Position numbers and translations under genes: made by a program. A stretch of DNA of 8,368 nucleotides from JBBQIY01 sp964618405 (lineage in GTDB: Bacteria > Verrucomicrobiota > Kiritimatiellia > RFP12 > UBA3636): contig CAZUAY010000179.1 in the NCBI GenBank assembly GCA_964618405.1, positions 1 through 8,368 of the forward strand, in the 5' to 3' direction. The notes under the pieces are model-generated. The model ran no database searches. It had not been told where the DNA came from and was given only the letters and a program-made list of their open reading frames with translations. Position 1 is the first letter of the stretch; each line of letters opens with the position of its first letter. Positions 1-6,849 of the stretch are shown piece by piece.

Positions 1-59
1 CGTGTGCCGTAATCGGTTGACCGAGGTTGCTGATTGTTCATGTTTGTGAGGGTAGGGGC

Positions 60-204
60 TTGACATTTCCAACAGCCAACACTCAAATCCAATTTTCAAG
101 TGGGGAACTTCGGTCAGGCCGTCCACGATCTTATCGTTAGTATCGTAGACTTCGCGAGCGATCATTCATTTGGATATTGGACATTCCTTGTTGGCTATTG
201 CGGA
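60..204. repeat. Inverted degenerate TTGGNNN heptamer arrays
   Basis: Positions 170-204 read on the plus strand as five consecutive heptamers: TTGGATA, TTGGACA, TTCCTTG, TTGGCTA, TTGCGGA. Positions about 65-99 read on the minus strand as a similar, slightly broken series containing TTGGATT, TTGGCTG and TTGGAAA. The two arrays therefore face each other around roughly 70 bp. A 55-codon minus-strand frame is open from 165 to the window edge, but its residues simply follow the heptamers and it has no convincing ribosome site, so I do not call a gene. Between 1 and 60 I see only a GTAATCGG motif at 9-16, shared with inverted repeats elsewhere in the window. Confidence 0.5.
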
Positions 205-268
205 TTCCATCTCTTCCATAGTTTAAACCCTTTTCGGATGGGGTCTAGCCAATTTCAGTGCCAAGCAG

Positions 269-391
269 CTAGCCCCTAACCCCTAGAACCTAGCCCCTCC
301 TTCCCCCCGATGGGAATTTGCTAACACCTAACACCTAAGGCCTAACACCTAAGGCCTAACACCTAAGGCCTAACACCTAACACCTAACACC
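269..391. repeat. CCTAACA/CCTAAGG heptamer tandem array
   Basis: From 320 to 391 the sequence is a run of ten 7-bp units, CCTAACA alternating with CCTAAGG and ending in three CCTAACA copies; the first unit lacks its initial C. Positions 269-299 hold a decayed version built from CTAGCCC, CTAACCC and CTAGAAC. The array ends 11 bp beyond the stop codon of the ceramidase-like gene, so it lies in that gene's 3' flank. It resembles the short tandem heptamers known from some cyanobacteria, but the unit differs and relatedness is not implied. No terminator hairpin with a T-run is visible here. Confidence 0.85.
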
Positions 392-402
392 TTCTCAGCT
401 GG

Positions 403-1935
403 TCATCCCTCTTCGTATAACTCTTTGAGGATCATAACCGTTTCGTCAACGAGTTCCTGACCGCCCTGAGGCGAGACCTCGTTGCAGTACATGCTAGCGC
501 TGTAGCCTCGACCCCACGCGCCACGCTCCGTGGCAAGATAGGTTCCCCCAAACGGACCCGGCGTAGCGCAAAGCTGGATGATGAATGTTTGTTCAAACGG
601 ACTGCGTGCCTGTATCCGGTGCTGAAAATCCATATACAACTCGAATCGGTTTGACGCAAACGCGATGTCGCCTATTCGAACAGCATGGAGTTCCATGGGG
701 AGCTTCGGTTCAGCCGACTGAATCTCGTAGCGCGCGATAATACGACGGTACCGGTTGCGTCCAGCAACGAGTTTAGAATTGACATCGAGCTGCTCGATTG
801 GCATCCCATCGGCCTTGAATTCTAGCGCGTCTAGTTTCGTAAGCTCGGCTTTCGCGTATTCGTATGACTCCTTATCAATGAGGCGCTTGCTGAGCTTTAT
901 CGTCTGAACCACATGTTTGATCGGCAACGCCGTCTTAATGTCTTTCTTCGCCCAGTCGAACACTTCGCTGAAGGCGCACGCGATACGTTCGGCGATATCC
1001 TTTCGCGCGAAATACTCGCTGACGTTCTTTGGATTATCGCTTCCGTATTTAAGTTGGAAACGGCGGAGTTCGGCTTTTTTATAGTGAAGCACACGTGGAG
1101 AAAGATCGCCGCCAGCGGCACTCTGCGGCAGAATGAAAATGTTACCGTGTTGTGCGCGGATCGCCTCTCTTGTCTCATGCCAAAATGACGCGGAAAGACG
1201 ACGTTCATGCTCTGAGCTTTGTGCGGGACACGGGACATTAATGATCGCACCCGTGAGTTTTTCGGCGGCATCAAAGGTGTACAATAGATTGATAAAGTGA
1301 TCAGCCCCAGCCTCATAATGGCTGAACATCGGGTCATTCGTGTTGCCGTACATCGCGGCGTGTCCGCTAACGCCACTTGTTGAATTGATGACCGCCCCAG
1401 AGCGTTTGGAGAGATCATCGAAGTAGACAACTCGGCGGCTGTGTCCAACGACTGCATATCCGTATCCGTAGGCGATTCCGCCGGGTGTGCGTTTCGCGTA
1501 AGCCTCTGCGATAGCCTCAGCCGCCTGGGTGGTGAAGAAGTCTTGATAATCATCGGCAGAGGCGATCTCAACGCCCGAATTGGGCACCTCGTTGGCTGAT
1601 ACTGTTGAGGAACCAGACAACAATTCAGGATGATCTCCATAAGTTGTCGGTCCTGTGTGGGTATGGGTCGCGTTCATCACAATCTTCAATACGGGAATGC
1701 TCGCATCGATCTCTGCGACTTTGGTCCGAATCTTATCGAGCAAATAGGATCGGATCACGACAATATCGGCGGAAAGAAATATCACGCTGTCCGCCCCATC
1801 GTCGACCACCAACGCAGTAACCGTTACCGGATCGATAATTCCTTGCGAAACACGCATGTGAAACTGCCCCGGGATGTTAACCGGTTCCGTCGTAGAAACG
1901 TCTCGCGCCGCCCAGCCAATCATAAGTTTGTTCAT
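403..1935 (-). CDS. Neutral/alkaline non-lysosomal ceramidase-like hydrolase
   Basis: This 510-residue protein resembles the zinc-dependent neutral ceramidase family, whose characterised members hydrolyse the amide bond of ceramide. The N-terminal GWAARDVS (7-14) and PGQFHMR (22-28) segments fit the family opening. NATHTHTGP (88-96) supplies the His-x-His zinc ligands H91 and H93. QSAAGGDLSP (271-280) corresponds to the active-site segment carrying the serine nucleophile, with S272 or S279 as candidates. TPGPFGGTYLATERG (458-472) fits the C-terminal substrate/metal region. No signal peptide or membrane segment is visible, whereas characterised bacterial ceramidases are secreted, so this is probably cytosolic and its substrate may not be ceramide. 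The ATG at 1935 has a weak AAGG about 10 nt upstream; an internal Met at residue 5 is an alternative. The gene stands alone between repeat fields. The family call is fairly sure; the substrate is unknown. Confidence 0.78.
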   Translation of the reverse strand: MNKLMIGWAARDVSTTEPVNIPGQFHMRVSQGIIDPVTVTALVVDDGADSVIFLSADIVVIRSYLLDKIRTKVAEIDASIPVLKIVMNATHTHTGPTTYGDHPELLSGSSTVSANEVPNSGVEIASADDYQDFFTTQAAEAIAEAYAKRTPGGIAYGYGYAVVGHSRRVVYFDDLSKRSGAVINSTSGVSGHAAMYGNTNDPMFSHYEAGADHFINLLYTFDAAEKLTGAIINVPCPAQSSEHERRLSASFWHETREAIRAQHGNIFILPQSAAGGDLSPRVLHYKKAELRRFQLKYGSDNPKNVSEYFARKDIAERIACAFSEVFDWAKKDIKTALPIKHVVQTIKLSKRLIDKESYEYAKAELTKLDALEFKADGMPIEQLDVNSKLVAGRNRYRRIIARYEIQSAEPKLPMELHAVRIGDIAFASNRFELYMDFQHRIQARSPFEQTFIIQLCATPGPFGGTYLATERGAWGRGYSASMYCNEVSPQGGQELVDETVMILKELYEEG

Positions 1936-1963
1936 GAGTTGATCGCCTTATTTTGAAATAAAC

Positions 1964-1977
1964 AAATAATATTATTT
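1964..1977. promoter_or_regulatory. AT-rich perfect palindrome upstream of ceramidase-like gene
   Basis: AAATAATATTATTT is a perfect 14-bp palindrome lying 28 bp before the ATG of the minus-strand ceramidase-like gene. The position suits an operator or an AT-rich promoter element, and TATTAT inside it could serve as a -10 box, but no good -35 lies at the right distance. The AT-rich stretch at 7260-7273 on the opposite strand shares ATATTATTTGTTTA with this one. AT-rich palindromes arise easily by chance, so the regulatory role is tentative. Confidence 0.25.
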
Positions 1978-2068
1978 ACGGATGCTCCGATACGCTTTCG
2001 TCTCATATTGGACACAAAGAGTACAATAGCACTTCTACTAGAGGCGGTGCAAGGCTTTAACACCGAGT

Positions 2069-2149
2069 ACAGTCGCGAGTTGCGAGTTGCGAGTGGTGAG
2101 TTGCGTGCTGGGAAAACTTTGTCGTTAGCTTTGTCGCTAACTTTGTCGA
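2069..2149. repeat. 81-bp interspersed repeat, copy 1
   Basis: This copy matches 7376-7456 at 78 of 81 positions in the same orientation. It has two parts. The first is a heptamer array (GAGTTGC, GAGTTGC, GAGTGGT, GAGTTGC). The second, after GTGCTGGGAAAA, is three 12-bp units: CTTTGTCGTTAG, CTTTGTCGCTAA, CTTTGTCGA. Frames spanning it are open only because of the repeat. About 20 bp downstream, 2168-2186 contains ACAAGATTACAAG, which carries the GATTAC motif found in other elements of the window. Confidence 0.85.
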
Positions 2150-2200
2150 GAGAGTGGGATCTTTTAGACAAGATTACAAGATTTTCTGGATGTAGTGTTG

Positions 2201-2317
2201 GGAGAAGTTGTGAGTTGCGAGTGGGCGAGCCTGTAGCCGTGATCGGTGATCGCGGACTATTCCGGCCTCACCGAGGCCAGCCACAGGGGAGAAGTTGCGA
2301 GTTGCGAGTTGCGAGTC
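2201..2317. repeat. GAGTTGC heptamer runs flanking a REPIN
   Basis: A 20-bp sequence beginning GGAGAAGTTG at 2201-2220 recurs with one change at 2288-2307, just before and just after the REPIN-like element. The second copy continues as further GAGTTGC heptamers to about 2317. The arrangement looks like insertion of a mobile hairpin element into a heptamer array, or duplication of the array around it. No coding function is supported. Confidence 0.6.
2231..2286. repeat. REPIN-like element, copy 1 (two inverted REPs)
   Basis: This 56-bp element starts with CTGTAGCC and ends with AGCCACAG, so the tetranucleotides GTAG and GTGG (read inward from each end) precede a stem-loop on either side. The left hairpin is CGTGATC-GGT-GATCGCG with one G-T pair; the right is GGCCTC-ACC-GAGGCC. 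Read on their own strands both halves fit CTGTRGC, stem, GGT loop, complementary stem, CGGA. GTAG-type tetranucleotides beside a hairpin are the hallmark of REP sequences moved by REP-associated tyrosine transposases; no such transposase is in this window. Confidence 0.75.
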
Positions 2318-2455
2318 TCCATCAGCCCCAACCACGAGGTTGGGGACGTGTATTTGGGCGAAAGGGATGCCGTTACGGAAGATCTGAGAAGTCCTTCCTG
2401 GATGTGTTCGCGTGTTCATTCTGCCACTCGCCACTGATGACTCGCGACTCGCAAC
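2318..2455. repeat. Repeat-bounded segment with GC hairpin
   Basis: The segment lies between GAGTTGC heptamers on its left and inverted equivalents (ACTCGCC, ACTCGCGACTCGCAAC) at about 2426-2455. At 2326-2345 it contains a perfect hairpin, CCCCAACC-ACGA-GGTTGGGG. On the minus strand, 2310-2434 reads as a protein-like stretch containing HPGRTSQIFRNGIPF, but it has no ribosome site and merges with the heptamers, so it is at most a fossil coding fragment or part of a longer repeat family. I cannot assign a function. Confidence 0.4.
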
Positions 2456-2456
2456 C

Positions 2457-2548
2457 GTAATCGGTCAGTCGACGGGGGGAGGGGAGATCAAGGCCTGTTC
2501 TTTGGGGCTTTCCATTCAAACCCCGGCGACTAACCGAGTACCGATTAC
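2457..2548. repeat. Long imperfect inverted repeat with GTAATC/GATTAC ends
   Basis: The left arm begins GTAATCGGTCAGTCGACGGGG and the right arm, read on the minus strand, begins GTAATCGGTACTCGG and continues GTTAGTCGCCGGGG, so the arms match apart from a short insertion. They enclose about 40 bp that include GGGGCTTT and AAACCCC as an inner pairing. The element ends 7 bp beyond the stop codon of the OsmC gene, so its transcript could fold just past the message end. There is no T-run, so a classical terminator is not supported. A shorter relative lies at 7333-7377. Confidence 0.6.
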
Positions 2549-2555
2549 CCTTTAC

Positions 2556-2996
2556 TTAGTCTCTGACGACACCCGAGTTCACTAACTTCACTCCAGCAAT
2601 GAGGCAATCGCCAACAGGGCATCTGCTTTCGACAAATCTTGCAAAAGCTTCAGTCTTTTCTTGGTTTTCGCTTGTCTTGAAATGAATTTTATAGCGAATT
2701 TCTTGAAAACCATTTCTCGCATCAGAAATACCTAAAAACCCGTCTGAATCGAGATCCCCTTCGAGGTCTACATAGAATTCCTCAAAAGTAAATTTCTGCG
2801 ATTTTGCAAACGCACTGGCGACGATTGCCTGGCATGCACCGAGTGCGCATAAAACCGCCTCAACAGGAGTCATGGCACTATCCGTGCCGCCTAGATTTTT
2901 CGGCTCGTCCAAACGGATTTTAAACCCTCTTGATTCAGCCTCAACCTGTAGCCCATTCTTTAATCTTCTTGCAGTTGCTTTGTATGTATTGATCAT
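2556..2996 (-). CDS. OsmC-family thiol protein
   Basis: This 146-residue protein has the length and motifs of the OsmC/Ohr superfamily, small cytosolic proteins in which a cysteine pair reduces organic hydroperoxides or acts on related electrophiles. TPVEAVLCALGACQAIVA (43-60) carries C50 and C55, and ESRCPVGDCL (123-132) carries C126 and C131; C55 and C126 match the family's reactive pair. The C50 and C131 companions are extra. It looks closer to the general OsmC/YhfA branch than to true Ohr, but I cannot fix the subgroup or substrate. The ATG at 2996 is supported by a purine-rich site, GGAAAGGG, six bases upstream. The gene has its own promoter with a palindromic operator also found before the upstream diflavin fusion, which suggests joint control in a redox or reactive-species response. 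Confidence 0.85.
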   Translation of the reverse strand: MINTYKATARRLKNGLQVEAESRGFKIRLDEPKNLGGTDSAMTPVEAVLCALGACQAIVASAFAKSQKFTFEEFYVDLEGDLDSDGFLGISDARNGFQEIRYKIHFKTSENQEKTEAFARFVESRCPVGDCLIAGVKLVNSGVVRD

Positions 2997-3002
2997 ATCT
3001 AT

Positions 3003-3010
3003 CCCTTTCC
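3003..3010 (-). promoter_or_regulatory. Ribosome binding site of OsmC gene
   Basis: On the minus strand GGAAAGGG ends six bases before the ATG at 2996. It supports this start and the reality of the gene. Confidence 0.6.
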
Positions 3011-3062
3011 TTTAGGGGTTAACTCGGTGGGTAACCCGTTCACGTTACTCATTAAGCGAATG

Positions 3063-3091
3063 AAAGTATCACATTGTGATACGCATGGCAA
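3063..3091 (-). promoter_or_regulatory. Candidate promoter of OsmC gene
   Basis: On the minus strand TTGCCA (3086-3091, five of six consensus -35 bases) is followed after 17 bases by TACTTT (3063-3068, a weak -10). The spacer is almost entirely occupied by the palindrome at 3066-3082. The predicted RNA start near 3056 would give a leader of about 60 nt. The promoter is a sequence prediction; its support comes mainly from the matching arrangement before the diflavin fusion. Confidence 0.45.
3066..3082. promoter_or_regulatory. 17-bp palindromic operator, OsmC copy
   Basis: GTATCACA-T-TGTGATAC is a perfect 8-1-8 inverted repeat between the candidate -35 and -10. It shares the consensus RTATCACRNYGTGATAY with the site at 6853-6869. 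A dimeric repressor sitting between the promoter boxes is the simplest reading. It is not a CRP or FNR site: the TGTGA half-sites point outward from the centre and the spacing is one base. I do not recognise the regulator. Confidence 0.7.
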
Positions 3092-3184
3092 GTGATTATT
3101 TTTGTTTTACGCGCCAAATGTTAGAACGATATTTCGTTTGTGCGTTTCTAGCTGCGGAGCTCGTACTCGAAAGGTAGGACAACC

Positions 3185-6100
3185 TTACGAATAGACATCC
3201 TCGACATATTGCCCAGAGCGGCGCAACTGCGTGCCGTAATCCTGTGCAGCTTCCTCGGAGAGTGGCCCGCAACGCCGCGCACACTCAACGAGCGCCGCAA
3301 AAACGTCTTTGGCCATTTCCTTGCCGCCACTGACATAAACTCTTGCCCCGACCGAGAGCCACGCATAGACTTCCTGTGCGTGCTCTAAAATCTTATGGTT
3401 TACATAGACCTTATGCTGCTGATCACGCGAGAAGGCTGTGGTCAAACGGGTCAAGGTCCCATTCTGCAAAAAATGTTGCAACTCGTCATCATACAAGAAA
3501 TCTGTCGCAACATTTGGATTTCCGAAAAATAGCCAGCTTTCTCCAACCAACTCCGACTTCGGTAGCAACGCACGCTTTTGCAGATACGCCCGGAATGGCG
3601 CAACACCGGTTCCCGCGCCGATCATAATGATCCGCTCTTTCTGATCTGCCGGCATGCGAAAGCCTTCATTGGGACGGATAAAGATGGGGATTCGGTCCCC
3701 AACGTTCACGCGATCTGCCAACGCAGTCGAAGCCATGCCCGCTTTCGCGCGGCCTTGCGACGTGTAACGTAACACACCCACGAGCAAGGTTAGCTTCTCG
3801 GGGTGGCAAACCTGAGCCGAGGTAATGGAAAAGAGTCGCGGTGGCGCGGGTCGAAGCACCTCAATCAAATTCTCAAACGTATAGGCGACAGGGTATTCCC
3901 TGAGCAGATCAATAAAATCACGCCCATAAATAAAAGCCCTCAGCTTCTCATCATCAGCAATAATGGCGTCAAGCTCTGGGCTCTTAGCCAAGGCATTATG
4001 CTGCACGATAACCGAAGGTGCCAGAACGGTCAGCTCCAAGCCCTTCAAAACATCGATCAACATCGGCATGTTTCCTTGCAGATCGCTCCCGGTCGCCTGT
4101 AAAGCGGCCAACACATCTTGCACGAGTGCATCTGAATTCTGTGAAACGATACCGCAGGCATCGCCTGGGTGATGCTCCATCGCAGCGCTATCCTCAAGGC
4201 CGAGCTCAATATGGTACGTTTCTTTTATTGAGCCGGGGCCATTCAGGTTGGCCTTGGAAAGGACGGTCGCCCAATACGGGCGTCTCGCCGAATAGCCTTC
4301 ATCGACCGACGCAGCGAGTTGCAACAGCTTTACGTTCTCGGCCTCGCCAGATGGCAGGAGCGCTTTGACGACGCCAATCAGCCAATACACGGCTTCGGCA
4401 TTATAATCCACATCGCCATCGACTCGCTCGAACAGACGCTGCGCGCCCAATCCCGCTAACATGCGGTCGAGCTCTACGCCTGCCTTGCAAAAATGAATAT
4501 AACTTTTGTCACCCAACCCGAGCACGGAGAATCGAAGATGATCCAGCCGTGCGGCTTCCGGATTCTTCAGATGTTCAAACAAAACTTCGGCGGCAACAGG
4601 AGGATCGCCCTCGCCGTACGTACTGATAATCGCAATGAGGTTCTTGACCTTCGTCAATAAAGCGGGCGGAAAAGTGCCCATGTTCATCACGTTGATCCGA
4701 AGCCCTAGCTCGCTGGCAAGCGTCGCCACACGCCTCGCAAAAGCTCGGCCATTACCGGTATGTGATGCCACCAAGAGCGTTAAGTCTGCGGCAGGATCAA
4801 ACGAAGCCGGTGAAATAAAGAGCGGAGCAGTCGAAATCTGTTTCTTTTCTGGGATTTCTGTTAAAACGCGGCGAGATGAAACCTCTAGAAGGCTCGTCAT
4901 GACAGTCTTGAGACGCTGACGACATTCCTCCAACTGCAGCAACATACGATCCCTTGAGGCTTGCGTTTCTTCCGTCAACGACGGCAACAATTCTTTATAG
5001 AAATCAATACCGAGGTCAAGATTCGCACGAAAGGTTTTAAGGTCAGAATCCTTGCTGTGTCCGAACCCCGTGTTGACCTCGTGGATGAGATTCGCGAGGA
5101 AATCAATGTTCAAGTTAAGCTCTTTAACGAACATGTGCGGACGATCCTGGCGTTGCAGCAGATTGCCGCGCCCATAAATATGGTCCACCATTTCTCGCAG
5201 CGATGCCACGCGATCATAATAGACGATATTGGGTCCGGGACAGATGGCGGGAAACAAGCCAGCCGGCTTGGGGATTTCGTTCAGGACATACGCAGTATCA
5301 CCCAGATCACTGCAGATACAGGCCTTAGCTAAAACGCGAAGGGTTCGTGCTGCCAGTTCATCTGGCGGCATCGACAGTGACTTGAGTTCAGCAATCTTCA
5401 GCGCCTGATATTGGCGCGACGCGGTGCAGATGGGCTGTTCGGTAAATTCTGTATTGCTGACGAGATGGCCTAATGGGCAGGGGCTTCCGGCGTTACCTTC
5501 GTCAATCAGCTTTTGCTTATTGAGCTCACTCTGCGACACCCGTAGATTGTGAAAAGGAACGCCTAACGGAGACACATTGCTCAGATAAATGTCACCTTCT
5601 CTCGCTTCCTGCAATTTCTTTAGTGTGTAGGGCTCGACTTGCGTAGCCTCCGGCACCAAGAGGAACGGCGTGCCCCAACCGGTGCTGTCGACGTCATAAA
5701 GACGACGCAGCATCGTATCTTCGGCGGCAGTGCCAATCCCGCCTTGTGATGTCACACGAAATGGAACAAAAGCCTCGGGGACTGTCTTTTTCTGGGCTTT
5801 CAACGCCTCACGACAAATTCGGCTCAGGTCTTCACCCAATTCATGACGCTTGGCGGAGATCTCAGCCAGCACGGGTCCCGTGAGATTGCCGTTACCCGCG
5901 AAAGCATGGCCGCCACAGTTGACACCAGACTCCATTCGGTATTCCGAAACCCACAAGCCCTTCTTCGCAAAAAATTTGCCCTGAATAACGGCTGATCGGT
6001 AATCGCTAACTTTGAGAATAATCTGCTTTTTGATTCGCCCCGTTTCATCCGCAAAGAAATCGGGGAACTCGCTAAAGTAGGCAAAGAGGCGACGATTGAG

Positions 6101-6718
6101 GCCGGCCGAAAGCACCATACCCGATTCCAAATTGCTGTTGGCGTAGCCCCGCAGGCTCGACATGGCATCGGAATACAGTTCTGACAACGGTTCGCACATC
6201 GCATCAACATTCATCCGATCCACCTTCGTCATGATGTTGACATGAATATACCCTGGCGCGATCTGCTCACGCAGCGTCGCTTGAATCTGACCCTTTTCAC
6301 TCGAATCAGCCGACAGCATCTTACGGTAAAGCTGTTTTAACGGAGCGGTCTCTGGCAACAGATCAAAGTACTTCATGATTTCGCTGCCTGGGACAAAGTC
6401 GGATGAACGCAGCGCTTCGAACTGTTGCCGAACAATACGGTCTACTAAATTCAGATATTCGGTGATCCGGTGGGCGCGCCAATCCTCATCATATTTATGG
6501 ATTGGCGTATAGGATTCTCCGTATTTCTCGGAGTAATGACGCCGCAAATCTTCGAGCATGGCGTCATCTGCGATGGAAATGACTGAAGAGATCCCGTAGC
6601 GGGCAACCCGCAGAGGCGAATCTACAGTAAAGGCAGTGCCCATAACTGGAATATGAAATGTGTGTTGGGAATTAAAAAGATTTGTAGTGGAGCCTATCAT
6701 CGTAGTGGAGCCTGTCAT
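3185..6718 (-). CDS. Unknown module fused to CysJ/CPR-type diflavin reductase
   Basis: The 1177-residue protein has two halves. Residues about 26-610 form a module I cannot name with certainty. It contains GVNCGGHAF (265-273), SQGGIGTAAE (324-333, like a glycine-rich loop of FMN-binding TIM barrels) and cysteines C414, C431, C467, C469 and C493. The C-terminal half is a full diflavin reductase: flavodoxin/FMN domain about 646-790 (SHTGNG 652-657, STYGEGDPP 699-707, LGLGDKSY 733-740), FAD domain about 808-1025 (RLFSITS 961-967, GRAKAGMAS 989-997) and NADPH domain about 1028-1177 (GAGTGVAPFRAY 1034-1045, ending DVYS). Electrons should pass NADPH to FAD to FMN and then, by inference, to the N-terminal half. 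The usual NADPH-domain cysteine (YVCGD) is replaced: VYVSGG, S1130. No signal peptide. Start is uncertain: no good ribosome site precedes Met1, Met7 or Met26 (6643), and an in-frame TAG lies just before Met1. Met26 fits best where conserved-looking sequence begins. Confidence 0.85.
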   Translation of the reverse strand: MTGSTTMIGSTTNLFNSQHTFHIPVMGTAFTVDSPLRVARYGISSVISIADDAMLEDLRRHYSEKYGESYTPIHKYDEDWRAHRITEYLNLVDRIVRQQFEALRSSDFVPGSEIMKYFDLLPETAPLKQLYRKMLSADSSEKGQIQATLREQIAPGYIHVNIMTKVDRMNVDAMCEPLSELYSDAMSSLRGYANSNLESGMVLSAGLNRRLFAYFSEFPDFFADETGRIKKQIILKVSDYRSAVIQGKFFAKKGLWVSEYRMESGVNCGGHAFAGNGNLTGPVLAEISAKRHELGEDLSRICREALKAQKKTVPEAFVPFRVTSQGGIGTAAEDTMLRRLYDVDSTGWGTPFLLVPEATQVEPYTLKKLQEAREGDIYLSNVSPLGVPFHNLRVSQSELNKQKLIDEGNAGSPCPLGHLVSNTEFTEQPICTASRQYQALKIAELKSLSMPPDELAARTLRVLAKACICSDLGDTAYVLNEIPKPAGLFPAICPGPNIVYYDRVASLREMVDHIYGRGNLLQRQDRPHMFVKELNLNIDFLANLIHEVNTGFGHSKDSDLKTFRANLDLGIDFYKELLPSLTEETQASRDRMLLQLEECRQRLKTVMTSLLEVSSRRVLTEIPEKKQISTAPLFISPASFDPAADLTLLVASHTGNGRAFARRVATLASELGLRINVMNMGTFPPALLTKVKNLIAIISTYGEGDPPVAAEVLFEHLKNPEAARLDHLRFSVLGLGDKSYIHFCKAGVELDRMLAGLGAQRLFERVDGDVDYNAEAVYWLIGVVKALLPSGEAENVKLLQLAASVDEGYSARRPYWATVLSKANLNGPGSIKETYHIELGLEDSAAMEHHPGDACGIVSQNSDALVQDVLAALQATGSDLQGNMPMLIDVLKGLELTVLAPSVIVQHNALAKSPELDAIIADDEKLRAFIYGRDFIDLLREYPVAYTFENLIEVLRPAPPRLFSITSAQVCHPEKLTLLVGVLRYTSQGRAKAGMASTALADRVNVGDRIPIFIRPNEGFRMPADQKERIIMIGAGTGVAPFRAYLQKRALLPKSELVGESWLFFGNPNVATDFLYDDELQHFLQNGTLTRLTTAFSRDQQHKVYVNHKILEHAQEVYAWLSVGARVYVSGGKEMAKDVFAALVECARRCGPLSEEAAQDYGTQLRRSGQYVEDVYS

Positions 6719-6719
6719 C
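6684..6719 (-). repeat. 18-bp tandem duplication over the start codon
   Basis: GTAGTGGAGCCTATCATC (6684-6701) is followed immediately by GTAGTGGAGCCTGTCATC (6702-6719), differing at one base. On the coding strand each copy holds an in-frame ATG followed by a Gly-Ser-Thr-Thr stretch, giving the longest reading frame two starts and an MTGSTTMIGSTT opening. Either the duplication lengthened the protein by six residues or it lies in the untranslated leader, with Met26 as the true start. Confidence 0.8.
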
Positions 6720-6829
6720 TATACACGGTTCTAAAAAAGTTGGTTTTCACGGAGACTATTTATCACGAACGACTCAGAAAAGCAAACAAATCCCGTATTC
6801 TGCCGCATGATCTTGTTTCACCTACATCT

Positions 6830-6839
6830 GTATCACATT
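6830..6839. promoter_or_regulatory. Operator half-site near diflavin fusion promoter
   Basis: GTATCACATT is identical to the first ten bases of the OsmC operator. It begins 23 bp from the start of the full palindrome at 6853, about two helical turns. Its second half is not conserved. It could be an auxiliary half-site, but a ten-base match may be a remnant. Confidence 0.35.
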
Positions 6840-6849
6840 TCAGAAACAC

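Noticed and set aside
1..165. Partial 55-codon minus-strand gene running off the left edge
   Set aside because: Most of its residues are dictated by TTGGNNN heptamers and the GTAATCGG repeat; no ribosome site and no recognisable family.
2008..2460. 150-codon plus-strand frame and 79/86-codon minus-strand frames
   Set aside because: Their sequence is heptamer and REPIN translation; composition and lack of ribosome sites argue against genes.
2457..2548. Intrinsic terminator of the OsmC gene
   Set aside because: The inverted repeat is long and imperfect with no T-run, and relatives of it occur away from gene ends.
3066..3082. CRP- or FNR-type binding site
   Set aside because: Those sites have inward TGTGA or TTGAT halves separated by 4-6 bases; here the halves are outward and one base apart.
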